Positions 1 to 8,658 of a stretch of 64,000 nt of DNA are shown in pieces (the stretch's first letter is position 1; every line of letters starts with the position of its first letter). Both the position numbers and the translations under genes were made by a program. Under the pieces are notes generated by a model. It saw nothing but the letters and a program-made list of their open reading frames with translations, had not been told where the DNA came from and searched no databases. Origin of the DNA: JBPYFK01 sp051984675 (GTDB taxonomy: Bacteria; Actinomycetota; Actinomycetes; Mycobacteriales; Pseudonocardiaceae); contig JBPYFK010000035.1 of assembly GCA_051984675.1 (NCBI GenBank), positions 20,944 to 84,943 of the forward strand, read 5' to 3'.

Positions 1-948
1 TTCGCGGGGGAGCGTGCGCCCCGGGTTCTCGTCCACGAGCTGAGCGACGTTGTAGACGATCAGACGCGTGCATTCCACTTCGGTGGCCAGGTCCGCCAAC
101 CGGTGCCGCAATGCCTGGAAACTCCCGATCGGTCGGCCGAACTGCTGCCGCTGGCGGACGTACGCGAGGGTGTCATCCAGCGCCCGGCGGGCGAGCCCGA
201 GCATCGAGCTGGCCAGGATCATGCGCTCCAGGTTCAGCCCCACCATCAGCTGCTTCCACCCGGCGTCCACCGCACCCACCACCGCGCTCTCCGGCAGGTG
301 GCAGTCGGTGAAGTACAGGTCGTTGACCTCGCGGCCGCCCATGGTGGAGATCCGGCTGATCCGCAACCCCGCGGTATCAGCCGGAACGTCGAACATGGTG
401 AGACCGTCGTGCTTACCCACACCGGTGGACGTCCTGGCGACCAGCAGGATGCGTTTGGCGATGTGCGCGTTGGAGCACCACGTCTTCTGGCCGTTGATGA
501 CGAACCCGTCGTCGGTGCGCTCGGCGCGGCAGGACAGCGCCCCGACGTCGGAACCGGCGCCGGGTTCGGACATCGAGATCGCGCTGACGACGCCACCGGC
601 CAGCTCACCGAGCGCGGTCTCGCGCTGCTGCTCGGTGCCGAACTGCTGGTATGGCGCGGCAGCGATCACCGACGTGGTGAATCCGCCGATCGGTGCCAGG
701 CCGTAGCCGACGTGTTCGAGAAACAAGGCCAGGTCGAACATGCCGGCACCGCCGCCCCCGAACTCCTCCGGGACGGTCAGCCCGAGCCAGCCCAGCTCCG
801 CCATCTTGCGATACAGGGACGTGCTGTGCTTCTCGGTCCCGTTCACGGTCAACTCGTCCCGCTGGGCCCGCGTCCCGCATTCCCGCCGGCAGAAGGCATC
901 CACGGCGTCTACAAAGGACTGCTGCTCGGCGCTGAGTGTGATCGACAT
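1..948 (-). CDS. acyl-CoA dehydrogenase (C-terminus cut by window edge)
   Basis: FAD-dependent enzyme that oxidises an acyl-CoA thioester to the 2-enoyl-CoA. About 316 residues are visible, beginning MSITLSAEQQ; the C-terminus lies beyond position 1. Family signatures are the middle-domain motif MSEPGAGSDVGAL, the KTWCSNAH strand (usually KTWITNA) and the C-terminal-domain stretch around RQQFGRPIGSFQA. The ATG at 948 has a GAAGGGA ribosome site about 10 nt upstream. It lies 20 nt downstream of the LLM oxidoreductase on the same strand, so the two are probably one operon. Substrate chain length cannot be told. The catalytic base lies near or beyond the visible end and was not checked. Confidence 0.9.
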   Translation of the reverse strand, partial: MSITLSAEQQSFVDAVDAFCRRECGTRAQRDELTVNGTEKHSTSLYRKMAELGWLGLTVPEEFGGGGAGMFDLALFLEHVGYGLAPIGGFTTSVIAAAPYQQFGTEQQRETALGELAGGVVSAISMSEPGAGSDVGALSCRAERTDDGFVINGQKTWCSNAHIAKRILLVARTSTGVGKHDGLTMFDVPADTAGLRISRISTMGGREVNDLYFTDCHLPESAVVGAVDAGWKQLMVGLNLERMILASSMLGLARRALDDTLAYVRQRQQFGRPIGSFQALRHRLADLATEVECTRLIVYNVAQLVDENPGRTLPRE

Positions 949-968
949 GATGGGTGCGTCCCTTCGCG

Positions 969-1997
969 CTACGACAGCCACTCCTTGAGCTGCCCGATGT
1001 CCCGGCCGCTGTCTTCGCCAATCGGGGTGACACTGAGATCGGTGACGCCGGCCTCCTGGTAAGCGGCGACACGCTCCCGGACGTACGCCGGCGGTCCGAT
1101 CAGCGTGGTCTGCTCCAGCAGCTCGTCCGGGACAGCGGCGGCGGCCTCTTCCTTGCGCCCGGCGAGGTAGAGGTCCTGTACCTCCTCGGCTTCGGACTCG
1201 TAGCCGTATCGCCGGACGAGGTCGTTGTAGAAGTTGCGTCCCTTGGCGCCCATACCACCGATGTACAGCGTCAGGGTCGGGCGCGCCAGTTCACGCAGGT
1301 GAGTGACATCGTCGCCGATCGCGAGCAGCCCACCGGCGACGATCTCCAGCGGTCCCCGCGCGACCGCACGCCTGGCGCGACCCTCGGCCAGCGCATCGCC
1401 CCACACCTGCTTCGCTTTCTCGGGAACGAAGAGGAACGGGAGCCAACCATCCCCGATCTCCGCGGTCATCCGCACGTTCTTGGTGCCCAGCGCCGCGATG
1501 TAGATCGGGATCTCCTCGCGCAGGGGCGGTGCGAGCAGCTTCAACGCCTTGCCGAGCCCGGTTCCCCGTTCCGCGGGCAGTGGAATCTGATAGATGCCGT
1601 CATGTGTGACCCGTTCCCGTCGCCAGGCACGCCGCAGGATGTCCACGACTTCGCGGGTTCGCCCGAGCGGCCGGTCGTAGGGGAGGCCGTGCCATCCCTC
1701 CACGACCTGGGGCCCGGACGCGCCGAGCCCGAGGATCGCTCGTCCGCCCGAGACCGCGTCCAGGCCGGCGGCGGTCTGTGCGAGCAGCGCGGGGGTTCGG
1801 GAGTAGATCGGCAGGATTCCCGCGCCGATCTCGACCCGCTCCGTGCGAGCGGCGAGGTAGCCCAGCAGGGTGGGGGCGTCGAACCCGTAGGCTTCGGCGA
1901 CCCATATCCGGTCCAGTCCCACCTTTTCCAGTGCCACGGCCTGCTCGATGACCGTGCGCGGATCGCTCGCGTACTGCAACGGCACGCTCAGTCGCAT
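969..1997 (-). CDS. LLM class F420-dependent oxidoreductase
   Basis: A luciferase-like (TIM-barrel) monooxygenase/dehydrogenase of 342 residues of the actinobacterial F420-dependent kind. The N-terminus (MRLSVPLQYA, then ALEKVGLDRIWVAEAYGFDA), the GAGILPIYSRTP strand and the GLGASGPQVVEGWHG segment are typical of this superfamily, as is the C-terminal GPPAYVRERVAAYQEAGVT. The exact substrate is unknown. Placement directly upstream of an acyl-CoA dehydrogenase and divergent from an acyl-CoA synthetase suggests lipid or isoprenoid side-chain oxidation, which is inference. Starts at an ATG at 1997 with GGAAAGC just upstream. Confidence 0.88.
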   Translation of the reverse strand: MRLSVPLQYASDPRTVIEQAVALEKVGLDRIWVAEAYGFDAPTLLGYLAARTERVEIGAGILPIYSRTPALLAQTAAGLDAVSGGRAILGLGASGPQVVEGWHGLPYDRPLGRTREVVDILRRAWRRERVTHDGIYQIPLPAERGTGLGKALKLLAPPLREEIPIYIAALGTKNVRMTAEIGDGWLPFLFVPEKAKQVWGDALAEGRARRAVARGPLEIVAGGLLAIGDDVTHLRELARPTLTLYIGGMGAKGRNFYNDLVRRYGYESEAEEVQDLYLAGRKEEAAAAVPDELLEQTTLIGPPAYVRERVAAYQEAGVTDLSVTPIGEDSGRDIGQLKEWLS

Positions 1998-2057
1998 CGC
2001 TTTCCTCCGATCGTCTCCGGCGCACGTTCCGGGTCGCGACCGAGCCTAGGCGGACTG

Positions 2058-2086
2058 TTGGCAATATGACAATAAGACGTTAACGT
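2058..2086 (+). promoter_or_regulatory. candidate sigma-70-type promoter of the acyl-CoA synthetase
   Basis: TTGGCA (2058-2063) and TAACGT (2081-2086) are separated by 17 bp in an AT-rich island of otherwise GC-rich DNA, pointing at the acyl-CoA synthetase start at 2124. If used, transcription would begin near 2093, which rules out the GTG at 2085 as start codon. Confidence 0.45.
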
Positions 2087-2123
2087 GGGGCTGCCGGAGG
2101 CGCGAGCGACGGAGGTTGCGTTG

Positions 2124-3971
2124 ATGAGCGACGAAGGGGCGGTCCTGCGGTCATCCAGCGGGCCAGCCGAGATCCCGATCGGCGAGCACACGATCTGCGA
2201 TCACCTGTTCAAGACCGCGCAGAGGTTCGGTGACGCGCCAGCCATGTCAGCGCGTGACGGCGCGGAGTGGAGGACACGGACATGGAACGAGGTGCGCGAG
2301 GCGGTCCTGCGCGTAGCAGCGGGGCTGCACGCGCTGGGTGTCGAGCCGGGCGACCGGGTCGCCATCATGGCGTCCAACCGGCCCGAGCACGTGATCGCTG
2401 ATCTCGGCGCGCTGCACGCGGGTGCCATCCCGACGACCGTGTACTCCACGCTGGCCGCCGAGCAGCTCGCCTTCGTCGCGAACGACTCGGCGGCCCGGGT
2501 GGCGATCGTGGAGGGACCAGACGAACTCGCTCGCTGGCAGGCCGTGCGAGCACAACTCCCGGAACTCCGGCGGATTGTCGTCCTGGAACCGGCCGGCGAC
2601 GGCGATGCGGTCGCGTGGTCGGAGCTGCTCCGGCTCGGTGCGGCCCAGCTTGCCGAGCGCCAGGAACAGGTGCAGCGACGCTGGAACGCGGTCACCGCAG
2701 ATGATCCAGCGACACTGATCTACACCTCGGGTACCACGGGCAACCCCAAGGGTGTGCTGCTCAGCCACCGCAACGTCCTCTACCAGGCGAATATCAGCAG
2801 GGAAGGCGGCGCTCCCGAACACCCTGTCACGGTGTCCTACCTGCCGCTGGCGCACATCGCGGAAAAGGCGTTTTCGCTGATCCTGCCGGTGGTGTGGGCC
2901 GGTCACGTGTACTTCTGCCCCAACCCGGACGACCTGCCGGACATCCTGCGGGAGGTCCGCCCGACGCTGTTCTTCGGCGTGCCGCGCGTCTGGGAGAAGC
3001 TCTACACCGGGCTGTCCGCACTACTGCGGGCCGAAAGCGACCAGGCGAAACGGCAGACGGTCGAGGATGCGCTGGAGGCCGGACGTCGCTACGTCGAGTC
3101 GACCCAGTTCGGCTCGCAGCCGACACCGGAGATCGAGCAGGCGCACGCTCGCGCCGAGGCGGTGCTGACACCCCTGCGCGCCGCGCTGGGCCTGGACCGG
3201 GTCGTGTGGGCCGGCAGCGCGGCAGCACCGCTGCCGGTCGAGATCGCCCGGTTCTTCGCGGGCATGGGGCTGCGCATCTTCGACATCTACGGCATGAGCG
3301 AGACGACCGGAGCCGTCACCGCAAACCGGCCCACCGAATTCCGGCTGGGTTCCGTGGGACGACCGGGCCCGGGCATCCGCGTCGCGGTGGCCGACGACGG
3401 CGAGATCCTGGTGCGCGGACCGCTGATCATGTCCGGCTACCTCAACCGCCCGGACGCGACCGCGGAACTCATCGACCGCGACGGCTGGGTCCACACCGGT
3501 GACGTCGGGTGGCTGGACGCGGACGGATTCCTGTGGGTCACCGACCGCAAGAAGGAGCTCATCATCACCTCCAGCGGCAAGAACATCTCGCCAGCGCACA
3601 TCGAGAACCTGCTCAAGACGCACGAACTGGTCGGCCAGGCGGTCGTCTACGGTGACCGCAAGCCGTATCTGGTCGCCGTTGTGGTCCTGGAGCCGGAAGC
3701 CGTGCGCACGTGGGCCAGCGCGAAGAACCGTTCGGAGCTGCCCGGACCTGATCCTCGCGAAACCGCCCAGGACCCACGACTGCGTGCGGAACTCGCTCAG
3801 GCGGTCGATGCGGTCAATCAGCGACTGGCCCGGCCGGAACAGATCAAGCGATTCGAGATCGTGGTCGCCGACTGGCAGCCCGGAGGCGACGAGCTGACGC
3901 CGACGCACAAGCTTCGCCGCACCGTCATCTACGACAAGTACGCGTCCCTGATCGAGAGCCTGTACGGTTGA
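2124..3971 (+). CDS. long-chain acyl-CoA synthetase (AMP-forming, FadD15-like)
   Basis: Activates a fatty acid to its CoA thioester via an acyl-adenylate; 615 residues. The adenylate-forming core motifs are all present: TLIYTSGTTGNPKG near residue 200, YGMSETTG near 390, and TGDVGWLDADGFLWVTDRKK near 460 followed by ITSSGKNISPAHIENLL. The C-terminal catalytic-lysine region is THKLRRTVIYDKY. An in-frame GTG 39 nt upstream exists, but the ATG at 2124 is preceded by GGAGG at good spacing and lies downstream of the candidate promoter. Divergent from the LLM oxidoreductase/acyl-CoA dehydrogenase pair, which may use its product. Confidence 0.92.
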   Translation: MSDEGAVLRSSSGPAEIPIGEHTICDHLFKTAQRFGDAPAMSARDGAEWRTRTWNEVREAVLRVAAGLHALGVEPGDRVAIMASNRPEHVIADLGALHAGAIPTTVYSTLAAEQLAFVANDSAARVAIVEGPDELARWQAVRAQLPELRRIVVLEPAGDGDAVAWSELLRLGAAQLAERQEQVQRRWNAVTADDPATLIYTSGTTGNPKGVLLSHRNVLYQANISREGGAPEHPVTVSYLPLAHIAEKAFSLILPVVWAGHVYFCPNPDDLPDILREVRPTLFFGVPRVWEKLYTGLSALLRAESDQAKRQTVEDALEAGRRYVESTQFGSQPTPEIEQAHARAEAVLTPLRAALGLDRVVWAGSAAAPLPVEIARFFAGMGLRIFDIYGMSETTGAVTANRPTEFRLGSVGRPGPGIRVAVADDGEILVRGPLIMSGYLNRPDATAELIDRDGWVHTGDVGWLDADGFLWVTDRKKELIITSSGKNISPAHIENLLKTHELVGQAVVYGDRKPYLVAVVVLEPEAVRTWASAKNRSELPGPDPRETAQDPRLRAELAQAVDAVNQRLARPEQIKRFEIVVADWQPGGDELTPTHKLRRTVIYDKYASLIESLYG

Positions 3972-4029
3972 ATGCCTTTCGCGTTGGTGGGGCGAACTCG
4001 TCCCGGTCGTCCTGCTGCGGGACGGCCGG

Positions 4030-4341
4030 TCACGCGCTGCGCAGCCGCTCGATCTTCGCGGCCAGCGAGAGGTCGTTCTCGGTGACCCCACCCTCGGAGT
4101 GGGTGGTGAGGTCGACGGTGAGCTTGTTGTAGCCGTGCACCCTGAGATCGGGGTGGTGGTTCGCCACCGTCGCGAGATGCGCGATGGCGTTCGCGAACGT
4201 CATCGCGGTCAGGAAGCCCTTGAGCTCGTAGGTCTTGTGGATCGCGGAGCCGGAGTACTCCCAACCCGGTAGGTCGTTCAGCCGGTCTGTGATCGTGGCG
4301 TCGTTCAGCGGCACGGTCCCTCCCAAGAACCCTGTCCCCAC
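4030..4341 (-). CDS. 4a-hydroxytetrahydrobiopterin dehydratase (pterin-4a-carbinolamine dehydratase)
   Basis: Small DCoH/PhhB-type protein that dehydrates 4a-carbinolamine pterin or a related pterin. The core reads PGWEYSGSAIHKTYELKGF with the catalytic signature HHPDL and the following YNKLTVDLTTHSEGGVTENDL, all standard for the family. The longest form (103 residues) starts at a GTG at 4341; a second GTG at 4314 (giving VPLNDATITDRL, the usual family N-terminus) is probably the true start. It follows the LigD-type polymerase gene with a 41-bp gap that contains a 14-bp tandem duplication. Confidence 0.88.
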   Translation of the reverse strand: MGTGFLGGTVPLNDATITDRLNDLPGWEYSGSAIHKTYELKGFLTAMTFANAIAHLATVANHHPDLRVHGYNKLTVDLTTHSEGGVTENDLSLAAKIERLRSA

Positions 4342-4344
4342 AAG

Positions 4345-4372
4345 ATCTTGCTACCCGAATCTTGCTACCCGA
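4345..4372. repeat. 14-bp perfect tandem duplication
   Basis: ATCTTGCTACCCGA occurs at 4345-4358 and again immediately at 4359-4372, with a partial third copy after it. It sits in the short gap between the polymerase-domain gene and the pterin dehydratase, just upstream of the latter's start on the minus strand. Confidence 0.8.
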
Positions 4373-4382
4373 TCCGATCTTC

Positions 4383-5327
4383 CTACAAGGGGTGCGGATC
4401 ACGGTGTACGTCCAAGAACAGGTCGCCCGAAACGCGCACGCGGTCGAGGACGTCTTCGCTGGTGAAGACCAGGTCCTGCGGGTGGCGGCAAGAGCGTACC
4501 TCGTCCCAGGTCAGCGGGGTGGACACCGTCGGTTGTCGCTTCGCGCGCAGTGAGTAGGGCGCAACAGTGGTCTTCGCGGGATTGTTCTGGCTCCAGTCGA
4601 TGAAGATCTTGCCCCGGCGCAGCGACCTGGTCATCCGCGCGACCACCCGGTCCGGGTGCTCGGCCTCAAGGCGTTGCGCGACCTGCTTCGCGTAGGTGGA
4701 CGTGCGGTCCGCCTGATCGCAGCGGACCGGGCAGTACAGCTGCAGCCCCTTGGAGCCGCTGGTCTTCGGGTAGGGGCGTAACCCCGCGGCGAGTAACACC
4801 TCCCGCAGTTCCTCGGCCACCCGGCAGCACTCCACGATCGTGGCAGGGTCCCCCGGATCGAGGTCGAACACGAGCAAGTCGGGGGAGTGGCGCTCACCGC
4901 CCGGCCCCACCGTCCATTGCGGAACGTGCAGTTCCAGCGCGGCGAGGTTCGACGTCCACACCAGTGTCGGCAGGTCGCCAATGACGACGTGCCGGTTCAC
5001 CTCGGACCCTGCGCCGGTGGCACCCGAGCGCAACGCCACCGTGGGGACCCACTCCGGGGCGTGCCGACCGACGTCCTTCTCGAAGAACGCCTCGGCGGCC
5101 ACCCCGTCCGGGAAGCGAATGAGCGTCGCAGCCCGCCCTGCCAGATGTGGGAGCAACGCTGGTGCGATCTGCTGGTAATAGTCGATCACGTCGCGCTTGG
5201 TGAACCCCGTTTCCGGGTAGAGCACCTTGTCGAGGTTGGACAACCGGAGCAGTTGCCCGTCCACCCGGACCGTCAGCTTCCCGCCAGCGGCGGCATCGCC
5301 CCCGGTGGTGGAACGGTCCGGAGCCAT
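4383..5327 (-). CDS. stand-alone LigD-type polymerase/primase domain protein
   Basis: Archaeo-eukaryotic-primase-like polymerase of the bacterial NHEJ family, 314 residues, without ligase or nuclease domains. Catalytic acidic residues are visible in FDLDPGD (Asp155, Asp157) and IFIDWSQN (Asp244). The nucleotide-binding loop KTSGSKGLQLY lies at 188-198, and the C-terminal AKTTVAPYSLRAK and VSTPLTWDEV are family landmarks. The residue after KGL is Gln196, where pseudomonad and mycobacterial LigD polymerase domains have His contacting the incoming triphosphate. Related stand-alone polymerases with Gln may exist. A ligase-domain homologue lies 18 kb away (23124-24146), and no Ku gene is in the window. 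GGAGG precedes the ATG at 5327. Confidence 0.9.
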   Translation of the reverse strand: MAPDRSTTGGDAAAGGKLTVRVDGQLLRLSNLDKVLYPETGFTKRDVIDYYQQIAPALLPHLAGRAATLIRFPDGVAAEAFFEKDVGRHAPEWVPTVALRSGATGAGSEVNRHVVIGDLPTLVWTSNLAALELHVPQWTVGPGGERHSPDLLVFDLDPGDPATIVECCRVAEELREVLLAAGLRPYPKTSGSKGLQLYCPVRCDQADRTSTYAKQVAQRLEAEHPDRVVARMTRSLRRGKIFIDWSQNNPAKTTVAPYSLRAKRQPTVSTPLTWDEVRSCRHPQDLVFTSEDVLDRVRVSGDLFLDVHRDPHPL

Positions 5328-5569
5328 CGAACGACCTCCTGAAACGAGTGCGTTTTCCGGCTCTAGTCACTCTAGTGTTGCCGTGCTGGGCGTGCCGTTC
5401 GCTCCGACGTGTGTAACGGTGTCGTGGGGCGAACACCTGGGGGAATAGAACACCTGGCCGGAAGGGCAGTGTGGAACCGCTGGTTCGGGGTAGCCCGGAA
5501 GGGTGCAAGCGGTCTACACGCCCAGCACATCCGACCGGGTGGCTGAATGCGTGTTCGAATTGGGGGACG

Positions 5570-5947
5570 ATGTCGGTCTCGGACACTTCGCGTGCTACCT
5601 GGGACGAGTTGGCCGAGGGGGCGGATCATCTCGCGCGGGTAGCGATGCGGCTGGAAGCGGCCGGGGCGGGAGCCGTGGGCGCACAGCCGTGGCACATGCG
5701 ACAGGTGTTGATCAAGCTCTCGGTGACCGGCGCCGCGCTCACGCGCGTCCTTGATATCCTGACCAGCCATTACGACCCCGAGGACGCGCATGCCCCGAAC
5801 CCCGTGCATGTCGCGCTGGAGCAGACCGCAGCGGCCGCGCACGACCTCAGTGCCGGCGCCGAGGTGGCCGCGCGAGCCGTGCGTGGTGCGCGTGATGCCG
5901 AGGCCCAGCCCCCGCAGCCGCGCACTCCGCCACCGCGCTCTCCCTGA
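5570..5947 (+). CDS. hypothetical helical protein
   Basis: I do not recognise a family. The 125-residue product begins MSVSDTSRATWDELAEGADH, is mostly predicted helix with many Ala/Leu, has no Cys, and ends in a Pro-rich tail (QPPQPRTPPPRSP). The reading frame shows the G/C third-position bias of real genes here, unlike the overlapping frame starting at 5503. It is divergent from the LigD-polymerase gene. The ATG at 5570 has only a weak GGGGGAC upstream; the frame stays open further upstream, so the start is uncertain. Confidence 0.5.
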   Translation: MSVSDTSRATWDELAEGADHLARVAMRLEAAGAGAVGAQPWHMRQVLIKLSVTGAALTRVLDILTSHYDPEDAHAPNPVHVALEQTAAAAHDLSAGAEVAARAVRGARDAEAQPPQPRTPPPRSP

Positions 5948-5963
5948 GGCCCGTTCCTGAGTG

Positions 5964-5976
5964 GTCTACTGTAGAC
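5964..5976. repeat. 13-bp palindrome GTCTAC-T-GTAGAC
   Basis: Perfect dyad GTCTAC / GTAGAC around a central T, 157 bp upstream of the qcrB start. It is the best copy of a motif found about a dozen times in the window (see findings). Confidence 0.7.
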
Positions 5977-6132
5977 GGAACGCTCTCGGGCGGATCGCGC
6001 TTCGAACAATCGGGCGTCGTCGGCAACGGCGCCGCTACGACCACTCGCACACTCCCACCGCGTCGCCTACTATCAGCTTCAAGCAGTTCCCCCTGGGCTG
6101 CTACGAGACCGTCGCGCCGGGGGTGTGCGCGG

Positions 6133-7806
6133 ATGAGCAGGTTGACGCAGCCGACCAAGCCGAGCAGCAAGCTGTTGCGGACCCTGAGTGGTCAGGCCGA
6201 CGAGGCGGACAAGCGCCTGCGGTTCGCTGCCGGTATCCGAAGGCAGATCAACAAGGTCTTCCCGTCGTCGTGGTCGTTCCTGCTCGGCGAGATCGCGCTG
6301 TACTCGTTCATCGTCCTGCTCATCACCGGCACCTACCTGGCGTGGTTCTTCGACCCGTCCATGCAGGAGGTCACCTACGACGGCATCTACACCAACTTGC
6401 GCGGTGTGCAGATGTCGCGCGCGTTTGAAAGTGCGCTCAACATTTCCTTCGAAGTCCGTGGCGGAATGTTCGCCCGGCAGCTGCACCACTGGGCAGCCCT
6501 GATGTTCATGTCGTCGATCGTGGTGCACATGTTCAGGATCTTCTTCTCCGGCGCGTTCCGCCGGCCCCGGGAGACGAACTGGATCATCGGGGTGAACCTG
6601 TTCATCTTCGGCATGTTCGAGGGTTTCACGGGGTACTCACTGCCGGACGACCTGCTCTCCGGCACCGGGCTGCGCATCGCCTCCGGGATCACCCTGTCCA
6701 TCCCGGTCGTCGGCACCTGGTTGCAGTGGATTCTCTTCGGCAGCAAATTCCCCGGGACACAGATCATTCCTCGGTTCTACCTGATCCATGTCTTCCTGCT
6801 GCCGGGATTGATCACAGCGCTGGTCGTGGTGCATCTGGCGCTGGTGTGGTACCAGAAGCACACCCAGTTCCCGGGCGTGCGCCGCAAGGAGACCAACGTG
6901 GTCGGCGTGCGGATCATGCCGAACTTCGCGGTCAAAAGCGGTGGACTGTTCGCGATGATCGTCGGGGTGCTGGCGATCATGGCCGGGATCTTCCAGATCA
7001 ACTCGATCTGGAACTTCGGCCCCTACGTACCTTCGCAGGTGTCGGCGGCGTCGCAGCCTGACTGGTACATGATCTGGACCGACGGGATGGGACGACTGTG
7101 GCCGGCATGGGAGATCTACCTTGGCCCCTACACGATCCCCGCGCCGTTCTGGCCCCTGGTCGTGGGACTGGGCCTGGTCTTCACCGTCGCGGTGCTCTAC
7201 CCGCTCATGGAACGGAAGCTCAGCGGCGACACCGCGCATCACAACCTGTTGCAGCGTCCCCGTGACGTGCCGGTACGCACTGGCCTGGGCGCTATGGCCG
7301 TCACGTTCTTCATCGTCGTGTTGCTCAGCGGCGTGAACGACATCATCGCGTTCCAGTTCAACATTTCGCTCAACGCGACGACCTGGGCGGGGCGGATCGG
7401 TGTCCTGCTGGGACCGCCGCTGGCGTATTTCGTGACCTACCGGCTGTGCCTCGGACTGCAACGCGCCGATCGCGCGGTGCTGGAGCACGGCATCGAGTCC
7501 GGCATCATCAAACGGCTACCGCATGGCGAGTTCGTCGAGGTCCACCAACCCCTCGGTGAGGTGGACGAACACGGCCATCCGATCCCGCTGCCGTACCAGG
7601 GGGCTCCGGTACCCAAGAAGATGAACCGGATCGGGGCCGCTGGAAGGCCGATCCCCGGTAGCCTGCTGTGGCCGGACCCGCGGGAGGAGACCGAAGCGCT
7701 CGAACGGGCGCACCGCGAGCAGCGCGAGGAGGAGCGTCGCGAGCGGGAAGCCCCCGAGCGAAGGGCAGAGCTCCCCTCCGGGAAGCCCCAGGCGCCGCAC
7801 CAGTGA
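6133..7806 (+). CDS. qcrB: cytochrome bc1 complex cytochrome b subunit, orphan copy
   Basis: Membrane cytochrome b that binds two b hemes and oxidises menaquinol in actinobacterial bc1-aa3 respiratory supercomplexes; 557 residues, the usual actinobacterial length. Heme ligands are visible as His118/119 and His132 (RQLHHW..VHMFR) and His219 and His234 (LIHVFLLPG..VVHLALVW). The quinol-site motif PDWY follows near residue 314. The hydrophilic C-terminal tail is charged (EREEERREREAPERR-like). Unlike the housekeeping locus, there is no qcrC, qcrA or ctaE neighbour, so this is an additional stand-alone copy. Its role may be an alternative respiratory isoform (inference). Confidence 0.92.
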   Translation: MSRLTQPTKPSSKLLRTLSGQADEADKRLRFAAGIRRQINKVFPSSWSFLLGEIALYSFIVLLITGTYLAWFFDPSMQEVTYDGIYTNLRGVQMSRAFESALNISFEVRGGMFARQLHHWAALMFMSSIVVHMFRIFFSGAFRRPRETNWIIGVNLFIFGMFEGFTGYSLPDDLLSGTGLRIASGITLSIPVVGTWLQWILFGSKFPGTQIIPRFYLIHVFLLPGLITALVVVHLALVWYQKHTQFPGVRRKETNVVGVRIMPNFAVKSGGLFAMIVGVLAIMAGIFQINSIWNFGPYVPSQVSAASQPDWYMIWTDGMGRLWPAWEIYLGPYTIPAPFWPLVVGLGLVFTVAVLYPLMERKLSGDTAHHNLLQRPRDVPVRTGLGAMAVTFFIVVLLSGVNDIIAFQFNISLNATTWAGRIGVLLGPPLAYFVTYRLCLGLQRADRAVLEHGIESGIIKRLPHGEFVEVHQPLGEVDEHGHPIPLPYQGAPVPKKMNRIGAAGRPIPGSLLWPDPREETEALERAHREQREEERREREAPERRAELPSGKPQAPHQ

Positions 7807-7864
7807 ACCTTCGCGGGACAGCGTACCGACGGTAGGGTGCTGCTGTCTCTCGCGGAGGTAGCCG

Positions 7865-8554
7865 ATGGTGAACGTCGTGTTGGTACACGGCTTGTGGACG
7901 GATGGTTCGAGCTGGGAACGGGTCATCCCGCTGTTGCATCGGGCCGGGCACCGTGTGATGGCCGCGCAGTTGCCGCTCACGGGGTTGGCTGACGACATCG
8001 ATGCTCTGGGAGCCGTCTTGGACGAGCTGGACGGACCGGCGGTGCTCGCCGGCTGGTCGTACGGGGGAGCGGTGGTGACCGGCGCCGCAACCGGTCGGCC
8101 CGAGGTGGTCGGGCTGGTCTATCTGGCCGGGCTCGCGCCCGACGAGGGCGAACGGTGCAGTGACGTGCTGCGACGTTTTCCCGCGCCCAAGGGCAACCTC
8201 GGGGTCTATTCGGATCGGCGAGGGCGGATGTGGATCGAGCAGGAGCACTACCAGGAGTTGATCGGCGCGGATCTGGAACCCGAGGTGGCCGCAGTGCGAG
8301 CGTGCGTGCAGAGACCGGCGTCCCGGGACTGCATCGGTGGAGTGGCACCCGAGCCAGCGTGGCGCACCATTCCCTCCTGGTACCAGATTTCCGAACAGGA
8401 CAATGCCATCAGCCCGGAAGCCCAGCGTTTCCTGGCCGAACGCATGGGGGCGACGATCATTTCCCTGCCCACCAGCCATGCCGCGCCGTTGACCCGCGCG
8501 AACGCCGTCGCGGACCTGATTGCCTCCGCTGCTGTCAATTCGCCTGTGGTGTGA
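7865..8554 (+). CDS. alpha/beta hydrolase (esterase-like)
   Basis: Compact 229-residue alpha/beta-hydrolase-fold protein of the small esterase type. The oxyanion-region motif VLVHGLWTDGSSW sits at the N-terminus, the nucleophile elbow is GWSYGG (Ser near residue 62), and the catalytic His is in PTSHAAPL near the C-terminus. No signal peptide, so cytoplasmic. A GCGGAGG ribosome site precedes the ATG at 7865. Substrate unknown. It stands alone between qcrB and the convergent amidohydrolase, with the TGGCC repeat array directly downstream. Confidence 0.88.
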   Translation: MVNVVLVHGLWTDGSSWERVIPLLHRAGHRVMAAQLPLTGLADDIDALGAVLDELDGPAVLAGWSYGGAVVTGAATGRPEVVGLVYLAGLAPDEGERCSDVLRRFPAPKGNLGVYSDRRGRMWIEQEHYQELIGADLEPEVAAVRACVQRPASRDCIGGVAPEPAWRTIPSWYQISEQDNAISPEAQRFLAERMGATIISLPTSHAAPLTRANAVADLIASAAVNSPVV

Positions 8555-8600
8555 GGGTGGGCTGCAGTGTGAGAGTGAGCTGTGGACGGTAGCCATGTGA

Positions 8601-8658
8601 TGGCCATTTGGCCATAACGTACTGGCCGAATGGCCATCCCACACTGGCCGAATGGCCG
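8601..8658. repeat. array of three 22-bp units, each a pair of TGGCC hexamers
   Basis: Hexamers TGGCCA or TGGCCG begin at 8601, 8609, 8623, 8631, 8645 and 8653, giving an exact 8/14/8/14/8 spacing, i.e. three units with a 22-bp period. Each hexamer core is self-complementary. The array lies in the 277-bp region 8555-8831 between two convergent genes, in which I find no supported gene. Confidence 0.85.
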
